From positions 907,385 through 971,384 of the forward strand of contig CABFPE010000017.1 of NCBI GenBank assembly GCA_900660155.1: DNA of 64,000 bases. The letters are read 5' to 3'. The translations under genes were made by a program, and so were the position numbers. Position 1 is the first letter of the stretch. Each line of letters begins with the position of its first letter. The notes below the pieces were generated by a model that did not search any database, was not told where the DNA came from, and saw only the letters and a program-made list of their open reading frames with translations. This stretch comes from Hofstenia miamia (taxonomy: Eukaryota > Xenacoelomorpha > Acoela > Hofsteniidae). Shown one piece after another: positions 22,972-28,418 of the stretch.

Positions 22972-24234
22972 AGTATGCTAAAAGACTTATTGCCGCATGA
23001 CTATTTTGAGGTGTCGAAAAATTTGGGGCAATTTGAACCAATATTAAAAAAGTTGTAAGAATAAAACTTGGCGCGCATAAACGTGTCGAAGGGCAATATA
23101 TATATATATATATATATATATANNNNNNNNNNNNNNNNNNNNNNNNNNNNNNNNNNNNNNNNNNNNNNNNNNNNNNNNNNNNNNNNNNNNNNNNNNNNNN
23201 NNNNNNNNNNNNNNNNNNNNNNNNNNNNNNNNNNNNNNNNNNNNNNNNNNNNNNNNNNNNNNNNNNNNNNNNNNNNNNNNNNNNNNNNNNNNNNNNNNNN
23301 NNNNNNNNNNNNNNNNNNNNNNNNNNNNNNNNNNNNNNNNNNNNNNNNNNNNNNTATGTATATATATATATATATACACGAAGATCTAGATACTAAGCCA
23401 AATACTCGAAATTCATACAAATAGAAATGAGGCCCTTATTTCAAATGCGTTCTATGTTATGGATCGCAAACTGCGGGCGCTAGATATAAACCTCACTGTA
23501 TTAATAGCCGTTATATTTGTATCTATATGCATATACACACACGCTAATGTCTTATCTCTGTATTTGGTGTTTTTCCAGAATTGGCTACATATAAATATAG
23601 GAACTGAGTAAAGGCTTCTATTTTTCCAAAAAATGAGTTTTTGCGATGAACTGAATGGATCTTGTTAACAATGTGTATGAAGACATATTACAAAGAGACT
23701 GTCGTACAACATTTCAGAAATTTAAGAGAGAAAACAATTTTATGTGGCTAAGTGTAAGTGCGTAGTGGGAGACATGTATATATATCCTTACAATAATAGC
23801 TTGCTATCATGATAATACATACAAAATTTGATCTCTTACTTCAAATAATATGAAAGTTTTCTATTTGTGGCAGAAATTTTGTTTATTTATTTGTGTATTT
23901 AGATTTGGATGCAAACCTATCTCATTTGGCTTCAGATGAAACCGAATTTAGTTCCAAGAGGCGAGTGATTGTGAGTTGGATTATCAAACTTTTAAGTTCT
24001 GTCACTTTGAAATCTACTCAACAAACTTTGCTTAAACTCAAGGCGGACTATCCCAAGCAATTCAACGACTTATGCTTCTACAGTGAGGTCAACAATATTA
24101 TTGCGGTGTATGGTGTTTGGCAACATTCGAGGAATTTTCTTCATAAACTCTTCAGTGAGTGCGAATTTGAACCATTGTATGTTATTTCTGAACGCATTTT
24201 GGAAAATAAAGGCCTCCAATCTGATAAATTTTAG
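1377..24234 (+). CDS. rictor: Rictor, TORC2 scaffold subunit (5'-partial, 12 exons seen)
   Basis: Rictor is the defining structural subunit of TOR complex 2, which phosphorylates AGC kinases such as AKT and acts at membranes in growth and cytoskeletal control. Joining 1377-1593, 1985-2244, 3713-4013, 6114-6344, 6404-6531, 7961-8243, 8332-8605, 8795-9117, 9467-9712, 16672-16860, 22327-22585 and 23903-24234 gives one open frame of about 1,013 residues with matching phases at all eleven junctions. Blocks recognisable against animal Rictor include PTLMTLAASFD, YFLLIGHLSLQHP, LYDKDASVSAAAFDIIEEAC, LHLGDRGRLL, VKAALWSVSHMASSPAGLD, SVRGTALYAAGLIG, FLGIAIPCDLSVLFQ and YPKQFNDLCFYSEV. About 300 N-terminal residues of the usual protein lie left of the window. 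The Ser-rich linker between the repeat body and the C-terminal domain is much shorter than in vertebrates. Family assignment is firm; exon edges are inferred from GT-AG sites. Confidence 0.93.
1690..1724. repeat. (TA)n microsatellite
   Basis: An uninterrupted run of alternating T and A in the first visible rictor intron. A shorter one lies at 1601-1614. Confidence 0.95.
1985..2244 (+). CDS. rictor: rictor exon b
   Basis: Acceptor CTTTAG ends at 1984 and the donor GTAAAT starts at 2245. With this start, residues across the junction with exon a align without gaps to vertebrate Rictor up to LPTLMTLAASFD, which argues against the alternative acceptors at 1970 and 2018. It ends with two bases (CG) of a codon completed by the A that opens exon c. 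Confidence 0.85.
2942..3421. repeat. possible hAT-type MITE remnant in rictor intron
   Basis: The stretch begins with AAGGATGGGCAT and ends with ATCCGCATCCCTTTACG, which are imperfect inverted complements. Inside are several ATCCGCA/TGCGGAT motifs like those in the better preserved element at 57303-57667. No clear target duplication was seen. The rest of this 1.47-kb intron holds nothing recognisable. Confidence 0.3.
3713..4013 (+). CDS. rictor: rictor exon c
   Basis: Acceptor TTTTAG ends at 3712 and the donor GTATGC starts at 4014. The first base completes an Arg codon begun in exon b; the exon ends in phase 0. It encodes DKWNFGYILTTLTLLRS and KFLKSIAQYFQP, corresponding to the WNWNLIGTIL and RFVRRLLYFYKP blocks of vertebrate Rictor. 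Confidence 0.88.
5434..5727 (+). pseudogene. unidentified frameshifted coding-like fragment in rictor intron
   Basis: Two frames join into a helix-rich, protein-like stretch. The first, from about 5434, reads KKIEECIEDCGEMNNTFIKL onward. The second, from about 5575, carries EYKIEIMEVLSNIVINYIKL and stops at 5725-5727. I do not recognise it. It is not needed for the rictor frame, because exons c and d join in phase across it. It may be a decayed exon of another gene or of a mobile element. The rest of the 2.1-kb intron (4014-6113) shows nothing. Confidence 0.25.
6114..6344 (+). CDS. rictor: rictor exon d
   Basis: Acceptor TTACAG ends at 6113, the donor GTATTT starts at 6345, and both ends are phase 0. 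It encodes SSEYFLLIGHLSLQHPSREM followed by LEKIDFYS, matching the HYFLFIGTLS and KMLEK region of Rictor. Confidence 0.88.
6404..6531 (+). CDS. rictor: rictor exon e
   Basis: It follows a 59-bp intron, with acceptor CTCTAG before 6404 and donor GTACAT at 6532. It encodes LYKLCISCLNYANDRNARMV and ends in LEVRLYATR, corresponding to the SSLDYSRDGLAR and RLYATKHLR region. It ends with two bases of a codon. The start is too short to appear as a normal ORF. Confidence 0.88.
6722..6919 (-). pseudogene. unidentified antisense ORF, possible downstream part of the recombinase-like element
   Basis: An open − strand stretch (AQRAYGKCGTALSQMSQFHR, then RDIQKTAESKYKGN) lies on the same strand as, and downstream of, the 7060-7611 ORF. 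I cannot place it in a family. It could be the eroded C-terminal part of that element. Weak. Confidence 0.2.
7060..7611 (-). pseudogene. tyrosine-recombinase-like protein fragment (mobile-element derived)
   Basis: A 183-residue antisense ORF inside a rictor intron. Residues about 20-60 (NNNELKPSTIALYLAALKYL) look like the SAM-like core-binding domain of tyrosine recombinases. The block RAYMSFVIQVKLITRPGFIL near residue 145 resembles the start of the catalytic domain in the eukaryotic recombinase-like proteins that carry a TRPG-type motif. The later catalytic boxes and the nucleophilic Tyr are not visible before the stop, so this is at best a 5' fragment. Its strand is opposite to the host gene. 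Family call is inference. Confidence 0.4.
7906..7932. repeat. (TA)n microsatellite
   Basis: A run of alternating A and T about 30 bp before the acceptor of rictor exon f, close to its polypyrimidine tract. Confidence 0.9.
7961..8243 (+). CDS. rictor: rictor exon f
   Basis: Acceptor ATCTAG ends at 7960 and the donor GTATTT starts at 8244. The first base completes the Arg codon from exon e. It encodes FFGVLLRAYEADRFQSWMLE, then LYDKDASVSAAAFDIIEEAC and FKPSLLHLGDRGRLLFSKYF. This is one of the best conserved blocks of Rictor (HDKN..ISSEALDILDEACED and KPALSHLGDKG in vertebrates). Confidence 0.93.
8332..8605 (+). CDS. rictor: rictor exon g
   Basis: It follows an 88-bp intron, with acceptor TTTAG before 8332 and donor GTAATT at 8606. 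It starts in phase 0 and ends with one base of a Gly codon. It encodes WKDEFCTRYVSLVQAKLDIA and LPNHLFGELCHHTNGAQYLL, matching WHREYNSKYVDLIEEQLNEA and LPIHLYGQLVHHKTGCHLL of vertebrate Rictor. Confidence 0.93.
8795..9117 (+). CDS. rictor: rictor exon h
   Basis: Acceptor CCATAG precedes 8795; the first two bases finish the Gly codon. It encodes VKAALWSVSHMASSPAGLDV and YSVRGTALYAAGLIG, the Rictor signature ALWALGNIGSSNWGL and SIRGTCVYVLGLIA. The frame stays open to 9237, but I end the exon at 9117, before a strong GTAAGG donor, because residues beyond it lose similarity and phase 0 fits exon i. The donor is the least certain junction. Confidence 0.85.
9467..9712 (+). CDS. rictor: rictor exon i (linker)
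   Basis: Acceptor TTTTAG ends at 9466 and the donor GTACAT starts at 9713, phase 0 at both ends. It encodes a Ser/Arg-rich stretch (TRRSTISSPRSKLRQ) and ends in NLFTTKRDAQ. Joined to exon j, it reads RDAQGYAVLNEL, which mirrors SSRDAFGYATLKRL of vertebrate Rictor. That supports direct splicing across the 6.96-kb intron that follows. Confidence 0.85.
9817..9835 (-). repeat. (TAA)n 3' tail of the retrotransposon
   Basis: The + strand reads ATTATTATT repeated, so the − strand element ends in TAA repeats. Simple-repeat tails rather than poly(A) are common in the L2/CR1/I groups. Confidence 0.75.
9927..10787 (-). pseudogene. reverse transcriptase, C-terminal half (L2/CR1-like)
   Basis: A 286-residue open stretch begins just before the catalytic YADD (residues 15-18, bases 10734-10745). 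It continues through the RT thumb and C-terminal region (SRLDYCNSLYVGLPDVLIKK near 145-165, HDIHWLPIKSRIQYK near 190-205, and the SPTSWNALSTNL end motif). The usual N-terminal RT motifs are absent because of an internal deletion. The stop at 9927 is followed in frame by LKTYIFTAYYN, the normal continuation in this family, so the stop is probably a nonsense mutation. Confidence 0.85.
10804..11047 (-). pseudogene. EN-RT linker of the L2/CR1-like element
   Basis: A lysine/arginine-rich helical stretch (ALKRQRRSLERKYRRNPTTQ, then KEAYKLKSREFNK and CANSKDYFF) is typical of the region between endonuclease and reverse transcriptase. After KDYFF the frame shifts, and the sequence jumps to the part just before YADD. 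This marks the deletion. Confidence 0.7.
11104..11878 (-). pseudogene. APE-type endonuclease of the L2/CR1-like element (frameshifted)
   Basis: Pieces in different frames follow in order on the − strand. IRFCTHNLQSVRIKYHDVNN and NLDVIAITESWI (about 11740-11878) carry the N-terminal motifs. CRGGRILLIYKS follows, then FVMFYRPPNGNFTNF, and finally VTGDFNVHMNN with FPTHPAGKILDLVITN (11320-11480). The conserved ES(T)W and GDFN motifs are visible. At least two frameshifts inactivate it. Confidence 0.75.
11879..12187 (-). pseudogene. ORF1 second part: RRM-like domain of the L2/CR1-like element
   Basis: 102 residues containing RKHMFIGRVSQQCCEEDIVS and ending with FQDFWPSDVIVRRFF. This is the pattern of the RRM-like C-terminal domain of CR1/L2 ORF1 proteins (a W-P-x-x-V-x-V-R-x-F signature). 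It follows the first part of ORF1 in another frame, so ORF1 is broken near 12190-12207. Confidence 0.6.
12207..12707 (-). pseudogene. ORF1 first part: PHD-like zinc finger plus coiled coil
   Basis: 166 residues. The N-terminus shows a Cys4-His-Cys3-like pattern (CFVC, then CFNC, HRKC, CC and CTPC over residues about 15-65), as in PHD fingers of CR1-group ORF1 proteins. A coiled coil follows (MEEKVSKIDSILQSQNELKR, then DVKALADKL), then a polar tail with a basic KRKADEL. These proteins bind element RNA in the particle. Confidence 0.65.
13302..13515 (+). repeat. inverted-repeat arm A
   Basis: This segment and the reverse complement of 14423-14612 share long matching blocks (for example AAATTTATTGAAACATTTCATG and AAATTTAAAAATATTGATTATTTGCT) with scattered mismatches and small indels. 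Both arms encode the same hydrophobic peptide when read outward to inward. The 907-bp spacer holds short − strand coding-like pieces (13626-13814) that I cannot name. Confidence 0.75.
14423..14612 (-). repeat. inverted-repeat arm B
   Basis: Partner of 13302-13515 in opposite orientation. The pair could be the long terminal inverted repeats of a decayed foldback-type DNA transposon, or two copies of one repeat inserted head to head. No target duplication was identified. Confidence 0.75.
14613..15785. other. intron sequence without recognisable features
   Basis: AT-rich, with stops in all frames. I see no repeat or protein block. Confidence 0.5.
15786..16171 (+). pseudogene. unidentified coding-like ORF inside the large rictor intron
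   Basis: The open frame has balanced composition unlike its surroundings and runs VFGRMTPSQVHVISQTLIQA, then RLLVAACFFVNHLESCSCGS and EVLWGVVPSGLQTLYSTVLH, to a stop at 16169-16171. It is not part of Rictor, since exons i and j join in phase and in alignment across it. The spacing VHxIxxT..xRxLL followed by a helix pair faintly recalls the helical middle of nucleoporin Nup160, but I cannot confirm that. No clean acceptor precedes it, and the similarity seems to fade after about 16060. It may be a processed or captured exon fragment. Confidence 0.35.
16672..16860 (+). CDS. rictor: rictor exon j
   Basis: Acceptor TTTTAG ends at 16671, the donor GTAAGT starts at 16861, phase 0 at both ends. It encodes GYAVLNELHRSQSTSQLSDI and DDFLGIAIPCDLSVLFQ. 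The latter is the Rictor block DDYIGLALPVDINDIFQ that opens the conserved C-terminal part. Confidence 0.92.
16876..17240 (-). mobile_element. non-LTR retrotransposon 3' end
   Basis: On the − strand the segment encodes a decayed RT C-terminus (EKNQLHPLRSQRQHDLLFKT). It then reads GGGACCTTTTGACCTGTGG, TCCCTGG, AATAAATT and an ATTATTTATT tail. That order, a ggacc/ggtccctgg block followed by AATAAA and a simple repeat, is typical of 3' ends in Jockey/CR1-group elements. The tail ends about 15 bp downstream of the rictor exon j donor. Confidence 0.6.
17679..18099. mobile_element. Tigger/pogo-like MITE, 421 bp
   Basis: The left end CAGTATTCCCTCTCTATTCGCG and the right end, reverse complemented, CAGAATACCCTCACCTATTCGCG form terminal inverted repeats with one indel. 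TA flanks both ends (17677-17678 and 18100-18101), the target duplication expected for Tc1/mariner-pogo elements. The motif CCGCGATTATGCGGGGCCGCGAA near the right end matches the style of Tigger subterminal sequence. There is no transposase ORF, so the element is non-autonomous. Confidence 0.8.
18301..18640 (-). pseudogene. non-LTR reverse transcriptase remnant (N-terminal RT motifs)
   Basis: The − strand reads ELVEPITKLINLSFSLSCV, matching the RT block in which a host of non-LTR elements have AxPLxHLINLSFxxG. Upstream, in another frame, is a piece resembling the KSxGPDGI motif (HKGAGLDAKG). It is degenerate. It lies on the same strand as the retroelement tail at 16876-17240 and may be part of the same insertion, split by the MITE at 17679-18099. 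Confidence 0.5.
18641..20790. other. intron sequence without recognisable features
   Basis: AT-rich with short random ORFs. I could not support any gene or repeat here. Confidence 0.5.
20793..21881. mobile_element. GCGCGC-ended inverted-repeat DNA element, about 1.1 kb
   Basis: The left end TAAGGCTAAGCGCGCACTGTTGATT and the right end, reverse complemented, TTAGGCGTAGCGCGCACTATTGATT are inverted repeats, about 15 of the first 18 bases identical. A related copy of the motif (AAGCGCGCAATAGTGATTTTTAA) lies inside at about 20873, and another GCGCGC near 21687, so the subterminal region is repeated. There is no transposase ORF. The target duplication is unclear, possibly a TTA/TAA-type triplet. 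Superfamily not assigned. Confidence 0.6.
22327..22585 (+). CDS. rictor: rictor exon k
   Basis: Acceptor TTTTAG ends at 22326 and the donor GTAAGT starts at 22586; it starts in phase 0 and ends with one base of a codon. It encodes a basic, Ser-rich stretch (NKRHSSLSNKIVKSDS) and ends in ATCLVCHIANVPEFA. The CLVCHI motif corresponds to CLYCVCI in vertebrate Rictor. Confidence 0.82.
22917..22972. repeat. compound (TA)n(TG)n microsatellite
   Basis: About 33 bp of TA followed by about 24 bp of TG, in the last visible rictor intron. Confidence 0.95.
23123..23354. other. assembly gap (232 N) inside a (TA)n tract
   Basis: (TA)n sequence borders the N run on both sides (23098-23122 and 23355-23377), so the gap most likely reflects an unresolved microsatellite. 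Open frames spanning it on both strands are artefacts of translating N and TA repeats. Confidence 0.95.
23903..24234 (+). CDS. rictor: rictor last exon
   Basis: Acceptor ATTTAG ends at 23902. The first two bases complete the Asn codon from exon k, and the stop TAG is at 24232-24234. It encodes RRVIVSWIIKLLSSVTLKST, then LLKLKADYPKQFNDLCFYSE and HSRNFLHKLFSECEF, the conserved Rictor C-terminal domain (IKEKYPQTFDDICLYSEV and RRFIQELFQDVQF in vertebrates). The protein ends shortly after this domain. Confidence 0.93.
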
Positions 24235-24385
24235 TTTCTTTAGCTAACAAAAAAGTAAATTATGCCCACTGAAATTACGTTTTTATATTTTGTAATCATG
24301 AACAAATATTTTCGAAGGCATCAAGGATCGTAATTTTTATTTAAAAGAGTAAAAAGTGTCAACGTGTATTAAGTGAACTCAGCAT

Positions 24386-24391
24386 AATAAA
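24386..24391 (+). terminator. candidate poly(A) signal of rictor
   Basis: AATAAA lies 152 bp after the stop codon, followed by a T-rich stretch. It is the first canonical hexamer downstream, so it probably ends the 3' UTR. Confidence 0.5.
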
Positions 24392-24399
24392 ATATTTTG

Positions 24400-25254
24400 T
24401 CATTTTTCATTTTAATTTGTTTGTTGAATTGTACTGAGAAACTTTTCTCTGTATTTTCATCTTAAATTTGTTCTTTTGTGCTGTAGTTAGTTACGCTGCT
24501 CGTCAATAATTATTTAGTTCTATTTCGCAAGAATTGATTACCCAAAGGAGAACCAGTTTTGTAAATTGTGTTAAATCTTGCGTTTAACTCTCCACTTTAT
24601 TTTTATATTGAAAATTCAGAATTTTTTTGTTGTTGGACTATATTTTCCAGAGGCTCAGTGTTATCGAGTTTATTTATTTATTCAAGCTCAATTGTCGGGT
24701 GCTATGTTTTATTGCTGCTGTATTTCCCAAATGGTGCTATTTTTATATTTATATTATATTTTAAAAAAATTATTATTTTGTTGTTTGATTTCCAGTTCAT
24801 GGCAGTAGGTATGCCATAAATTTACGAACTTCATATCACCACTTTGAACAAATTTACAATGCCTTTTTAGGACGTATTGCTTAGATTTAAAAACCAAGGG
24901 TTAGCATCTTTATACATATATGAATATACCCATGTATACTAGTTTTAGAAAAAATCATTGTGATTAATTGATTAAAACTTAGTGATTAAATTTCAATTAA
25001 TTTACAAAACCGATAGAATTTAACATTTACTTTACTTAAATAGCTATATTTAACTTTTCCTTTACATTGTGTAGTTTGTACATATTTACAAAATTGCAAA
25101 CCTTACAATAAGTAACTTATATGTACAGTATTTACAAAATTTAACAATATATATACAACATAGACAAGTAAGAAAAAATATAAGCTACACAGAACATTAA
25201 TTAAAAAAACAAGACAAAATAAAATAAAAAAGACATATAGATTATAAATAATTT
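24400..25254. other. intergenic AT-rich sequence
   Basis: Overlapping hydrophobic ORFs at 24568-24819 look like low-complexity AT noise. Repeated TTTACAAAAT-like motifs occur at 24990-25150. No gene is supported. Confidence 0.5.
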
Positions 25255-25410
25255 GCAGCTAGTAATTTCTTCAAACATTTGATTCAGTGTTATTGCCATA
25301 TTCATATTGGTTTGCGAGTAGGTTCTCCTTCAGCCGTTTTTTAAATCGATTTATGTCTGGTGCTTTCCGAATATTGATCGGCAATTTGTTCAAAAGCTAA
25401 AGTCGGCAAG
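25255..25410 (-). pseudogene. non-LTR reverse transcriptase C-terminal remnant
   Basis: The − strand reads LLNKLPINIRKAPDINRFKK then RLKENLLANQYEYG, which fits the common RT tail WNxLPxxIRxAPSLxxFKxxLK of CR1/L2/Jockey elements. No other part of the element is recognisable nearby. Confidence 0.6.
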
Positions 25411-26221
25411 CTGTTGAAGAAAAAGAGAAATTCCAATATTTTCATTTTATTTGAGTATTGGTAATTTAAATTTTTACTTTATGCAATAGTACAATTATGG
25501 TATTGGTTCTGCGTTACTGGTATAAATTTTGGTAATACTGTTATTTGATTTAAAATGCATGTTACAATGCAAATAAAAGGTTATTAGGTAACTGACAAAA
25601 GTATGTGTAATAGAAAATTTTACCCTTGAAATGGATCTTACATTATACTTGGAGGCCGCTTCAACCATTATTTATACCTCAATACAGTTAACTGAATCAA
25701 ATGGGACTAATCAATAATTTAATTTGAATGATAAAAAGTCTTATCTTTCAGCCATCTAATTTAAACATCTTCTAATTGTTACAATAACTAGGAAATTTCC
25801 GGTGCTATGCACGGGGATTTCAATGGGCTGTATTAGATATTTAATAAATTAATAAACTTTAAACAAACCATATGTTGTATTTTTAATATTTTATTAACGA
25901 AATAAGTAATAAATGTCATCATTATAAATTGGTAAAATGATTTTTATTCACAATTTTAGCATATGTAACTCCTTAAATTAACCATATAATATTATAAGCT
26001 CATTCAAAGCATGGTAACACCTAATGCAAGAGTGTATAGAATCACAACAAAATCGATTCCATTATTGTGGGTGTATAGATAAGATGTTAACATTAGCGCT
26101 AAAACATTTTGTTTCCATGAGCACATATTTACCAATAACAAGAGTACGCATATGCAACAACATTATAATGAAATAGTGAAATCTCTAGAGAACAATGTGA
26201 AGATAAAGGATAATCTTCTTT

Positions 26222-26590
26222 CGTATTTAGATTTGTTTACAAGATCGATAAACTTAATGCGAAGCTTGGCCTTAAATTAACAACTAACATGTTCGATCAA
26301 TCTAATGAAATTTATAAGATTCAATGCACCTGTGGTGATGATTATATCGGATGTTCCGGGTCAGCAATTAAGCAGAAGAATAAAAGACCATGAATCTAAT
26401 TCGACCATTTCAAAACACCTAAAAAATTGTGGACTAAATTATGATGTAAAAATTTTAAAGAATACTGATGTAAAATATTGCAAAATCACTGAAAGCATTC
26501 TTTGGGGAGAAAATTTTAAAATATCTACAAAGATCTGGATGCAAAAAAAATTACACGGGTCTAAAAAAATTTTTTTTGAAAATACCTGAA
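26222..26590 (+). pseudogene. Penelope-like element, GIY-YIG endonuclease remnant
   Basis: The + strand reads NEIYKIQCTCGDDYIGCSGS in one frame. It continues in another, after a frameshift near 26360, as QLSRRIKDHESNSTISKHLK, with KITESILWGENF further on. This is the order of the GIY-YIG domain that ends Penelope-like retroelement proteins: the I-Y-x-I-x-C / Y-I-G motif, then the R-x-x-E/D-H helix, then the C-terminal E. The RT part is not seen upstream. Confidence 0.65.
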
Positions 26591-26720
26591 ACTAATACAT
26601 AAGAAGTTTTCTGGGTAAAATAAATTATTCTGGCTTTCCATCAAAAAAGGCGCTGCATACTATGGAAAATTGGAAAATGCGGGCGGTAGAAATCCCATAG
26701 TATCTAGTTCCCGTATAATA

Positions 26721-26746
26721 CAGGGTCCCGCAGGTAAATTGGGACT
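26721..26746 (+). repeat. left terminal inverted repeat of the DD37D element
   Basis: 26 bp, exact reverse complement of 27979-28004. Confidence 0.95.
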
Positions 26747-26866
26747 ATTTTATAATGCTTATATTTTTTAAACTATTCCATTAATGATGATATAACTTTT
26801 TTCAGGTAATCTCAAAACTATATTCTATAAGTTATAATAAAGAGATTTAGACTGGTTTCGTCAATA

Positions 26867-27880
26867 ATGGCAGAACAATCTCAAAGAATAACTATATGCG
26901 AATTAAGACGTGCTGGGAACTCTCCATCAGATATTATTAAGAGCACTGGGTACGCAAAAACAACAGTTTATCGAGTTGTGGCCAACTTTGATTCTGAGGG
27001 TAAGGTTGCACGAAGTCGTCACAGACCTCGAAGTGACCGCAAGAGAACTAAAACCTTTCTGGCAGGACTAAAAAGATCGATAAAGGCAGACCCAACTCAG
27101 TCGATGGCAAAACTGGCAAAAAAACGCAATGTCAGCCACAGGACCATCAGCAGAGCTGTCAATGAAGACTTGGGAATGACATCTTACGTCAGGAGACGTC
27201 GCAACCTCCTCACTGCTCGCTCAAGAGCCATCAGACTTGATAGATGTCCAAAACTTCTCAATCATCTCAAGAACAAAGGAGGACATGTTCGCATTTTTGT
27301 TGATGAGAAAAAATTCATTGTGGACGAAGTTGCGAACCGTCAGAACACAAGAGTTATTGCCTGTGACCCTTCTGAAGTTCCTCCTGTGATGCAGAGCAAA
27401 AATCCTGCTTCTGTGATGGTCTTTGCAGCCGTGGCAAGTGATGGCAAAGTGATGCCTCCTCATTTTATCGAAGCTGGACTTAAGATTAACACAGCAGAGT
27501 ATTTAAAGATCTTGAATGATGTTTTGCTGCCCTGGATTAGTCAACACTATGATGTTAATAAAGTCATGCTCATTCAAGACTCTGCACCAGCCCATGGAGC
27601 TAAGACAGTGCAAGATTATCTTAAGAAGAAACTGCCCTTGTTTGTACCAAAAGACATTTGGCCTAGTAGCTCACCAGACCTGAATGTGTGTGACTATTGG
27701 CTGTTCAGCGTGATTGAAGGAAGGTCTAACACTAAGCCTCACCCTAATATTAACTCCCTAAAGACATCCATTCAAAGAGCATTCCATGATCTTGATGCCA
27801 ATGAAGTGAAGAGGAGTTGTTCAACGTTTCGCCAGAGAATCTCCAAAATTATTAAAGCAAAGGGTGATCATATAGAATGA
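26867..27880 (+). CDS. Tc1/mariner transposase, DD37D (maT-like)
   Basis: A 337-residue cut-and-paste transposase. The N-terminal half holds two helix-turn-helix DNA-binding segments (ICELRRAGNSPSDIIKSTGY near 10-30 and MAKLAKKRNVSHRTISRAV near 80-98) with a basic RHRPRSDRKR linker between. The catalytic triad is visible: D146 in FVDEKKF, D238 in LIQDSAPAH and D276 in DLNVCDYW. There are 37 residues between the last two, which defines the DD37D group (maT and relatives). Length is normal for the family. The ATG at 26867 is chosen because it opens the domain directly and lies 120 bp inside the left inverted repeat. No stop or frameshift is seen, so the protein could be functional. Confidence 0.93.
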   Translation: MAEQSQRITICELRRAGNSPSDIIKSTGYAKTTVYRVVANFDSEGKVARSRHRPRSDRKRTKTFLAGLKRSIKADPTQSMAKLAKKRNVSHRTISRAVNEDLGMTSYVRRRRNLLTARSRAIRLDRCPKLLNHLKNKGGHVRIFVDEKKFIVDEVANRQNTRVIACDPSEVPPVMQSKNPASVMVFAAVASDGKVMPPHFIEAGLKINTAEYLKILNDVLLPWISQHYDVNKVMLIQDSAPAHGAKTVQDYLKKKLPLFVPKDIWPSSSPDLNVCDYWLFSVIEGRSNTKPHPNINSLKTSIQRAFHDLDANEVKRSCSTFRQRISKIIKAKGDHIE

Positions 27881-27978
27881 TTATGTACAATAAATCGTAT
27901 AGATCACAAAAATAAATGTTAAAATGATCATTTGTCTCTTATATCCTTTAAATCAGGAAATTTCAATGAACATAAAAA

Positions 27979-28004
27979 AGTCCCAATTTACCTGCGGGAC
28001 CCTG
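27979..28004 (-). repeat. right terminal inverted repeat of the DD37D element
   Basis: Exact inverted copy of the left end. TA follows at 28005-28006. Confidence 0.95.
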
Positions 28005-28048
28005 TATAATTTACAAGAAAATCTTAATTACACTTAAATCACGGTATT

Positions 28049-28264
28049 TCAATTTCTTTTAGTATTTTTGCTTAAGATTTTTAAATGATTTTTAGTAAAG
28101 GATTTTAATTTGTCAATATTTTTTATTTGTTTAGGTAGCGAATTCCGGGTTCGAATGGGGACATTAATGAACGATTTCTTTAAAACGTCATTCTTATGCT
28201 TAACACATATAAAAAGTTTTGATCTTATATTTTGTTTATGAGTAAATCTTGGCATTTTAATCAC
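28049..28264 (-). pseudogene. non-LTR reverse transcriptase C-terminal remnant
   Basis: The − strand peptide ends with SFINVPIRTRNSLPKQIKNI followed by DKLKSFTKNHLK, the RT tail pattern (R-T-x-x-x-W/S-N-S-L-P-x-x-I ... S-F-K). It starts just right of the DD37D transposon, so that element landed beside or within it. Confidence 0.6.
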
Positions 28265-28418
28265 GTTATAAGGTGGTAGGTTTTTTGATTAGCTTGAAGA
28301 ATGTCGTAAGAGTATTCAATATCACTAGTTTTTTTAGAAAGCGAGGATTGACCTAGAAATGTAATGCGTAGTTTCGATGAAATTTTCCCTGAGATATTTA
28401 ATGCCTATTTTATATAAC

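Larger units (their letters stand above)
26721..28004 (+). mobile_element. intact DD37D (maT-type) Tc1/mariner transposon, 1,284 bp
   Basis: The ends are perfect 26-bp inverted repeats (26721-26746 and 27979-28004) starting CAGGGTCCCGCAGGTAAATT. TA flanks both sides (26719-26720 and 28005-28006) as the target duplication. A single full-length transposase ORF lies between them in the same orientation. Perfect ends and an unbroken ORF point to a recent insertion that may still be mobile. It sits in intergenic DNA full of older remnants. Confidence 0.93.

Noticed and set aside
23001-23424. Three ORFs spanning the N gap on both strands
   Set aside because: They consist of N-derived unknown residues and TA-repeat YIYI peptides.
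24568-24819. Hydrophobic ORFs downstream of rictor that resemble membrane segments
   Set aside because: Two overlapping frames in T-rich DNA, no acceptor or partner exon, consistent with composition alone.
28130-28170. GGGTTCGAATGGGG as a tRNA B-box
   Set aside because: It lies within the RT C-terminal remnant and no cloverleaf or A-box could be placed around it.
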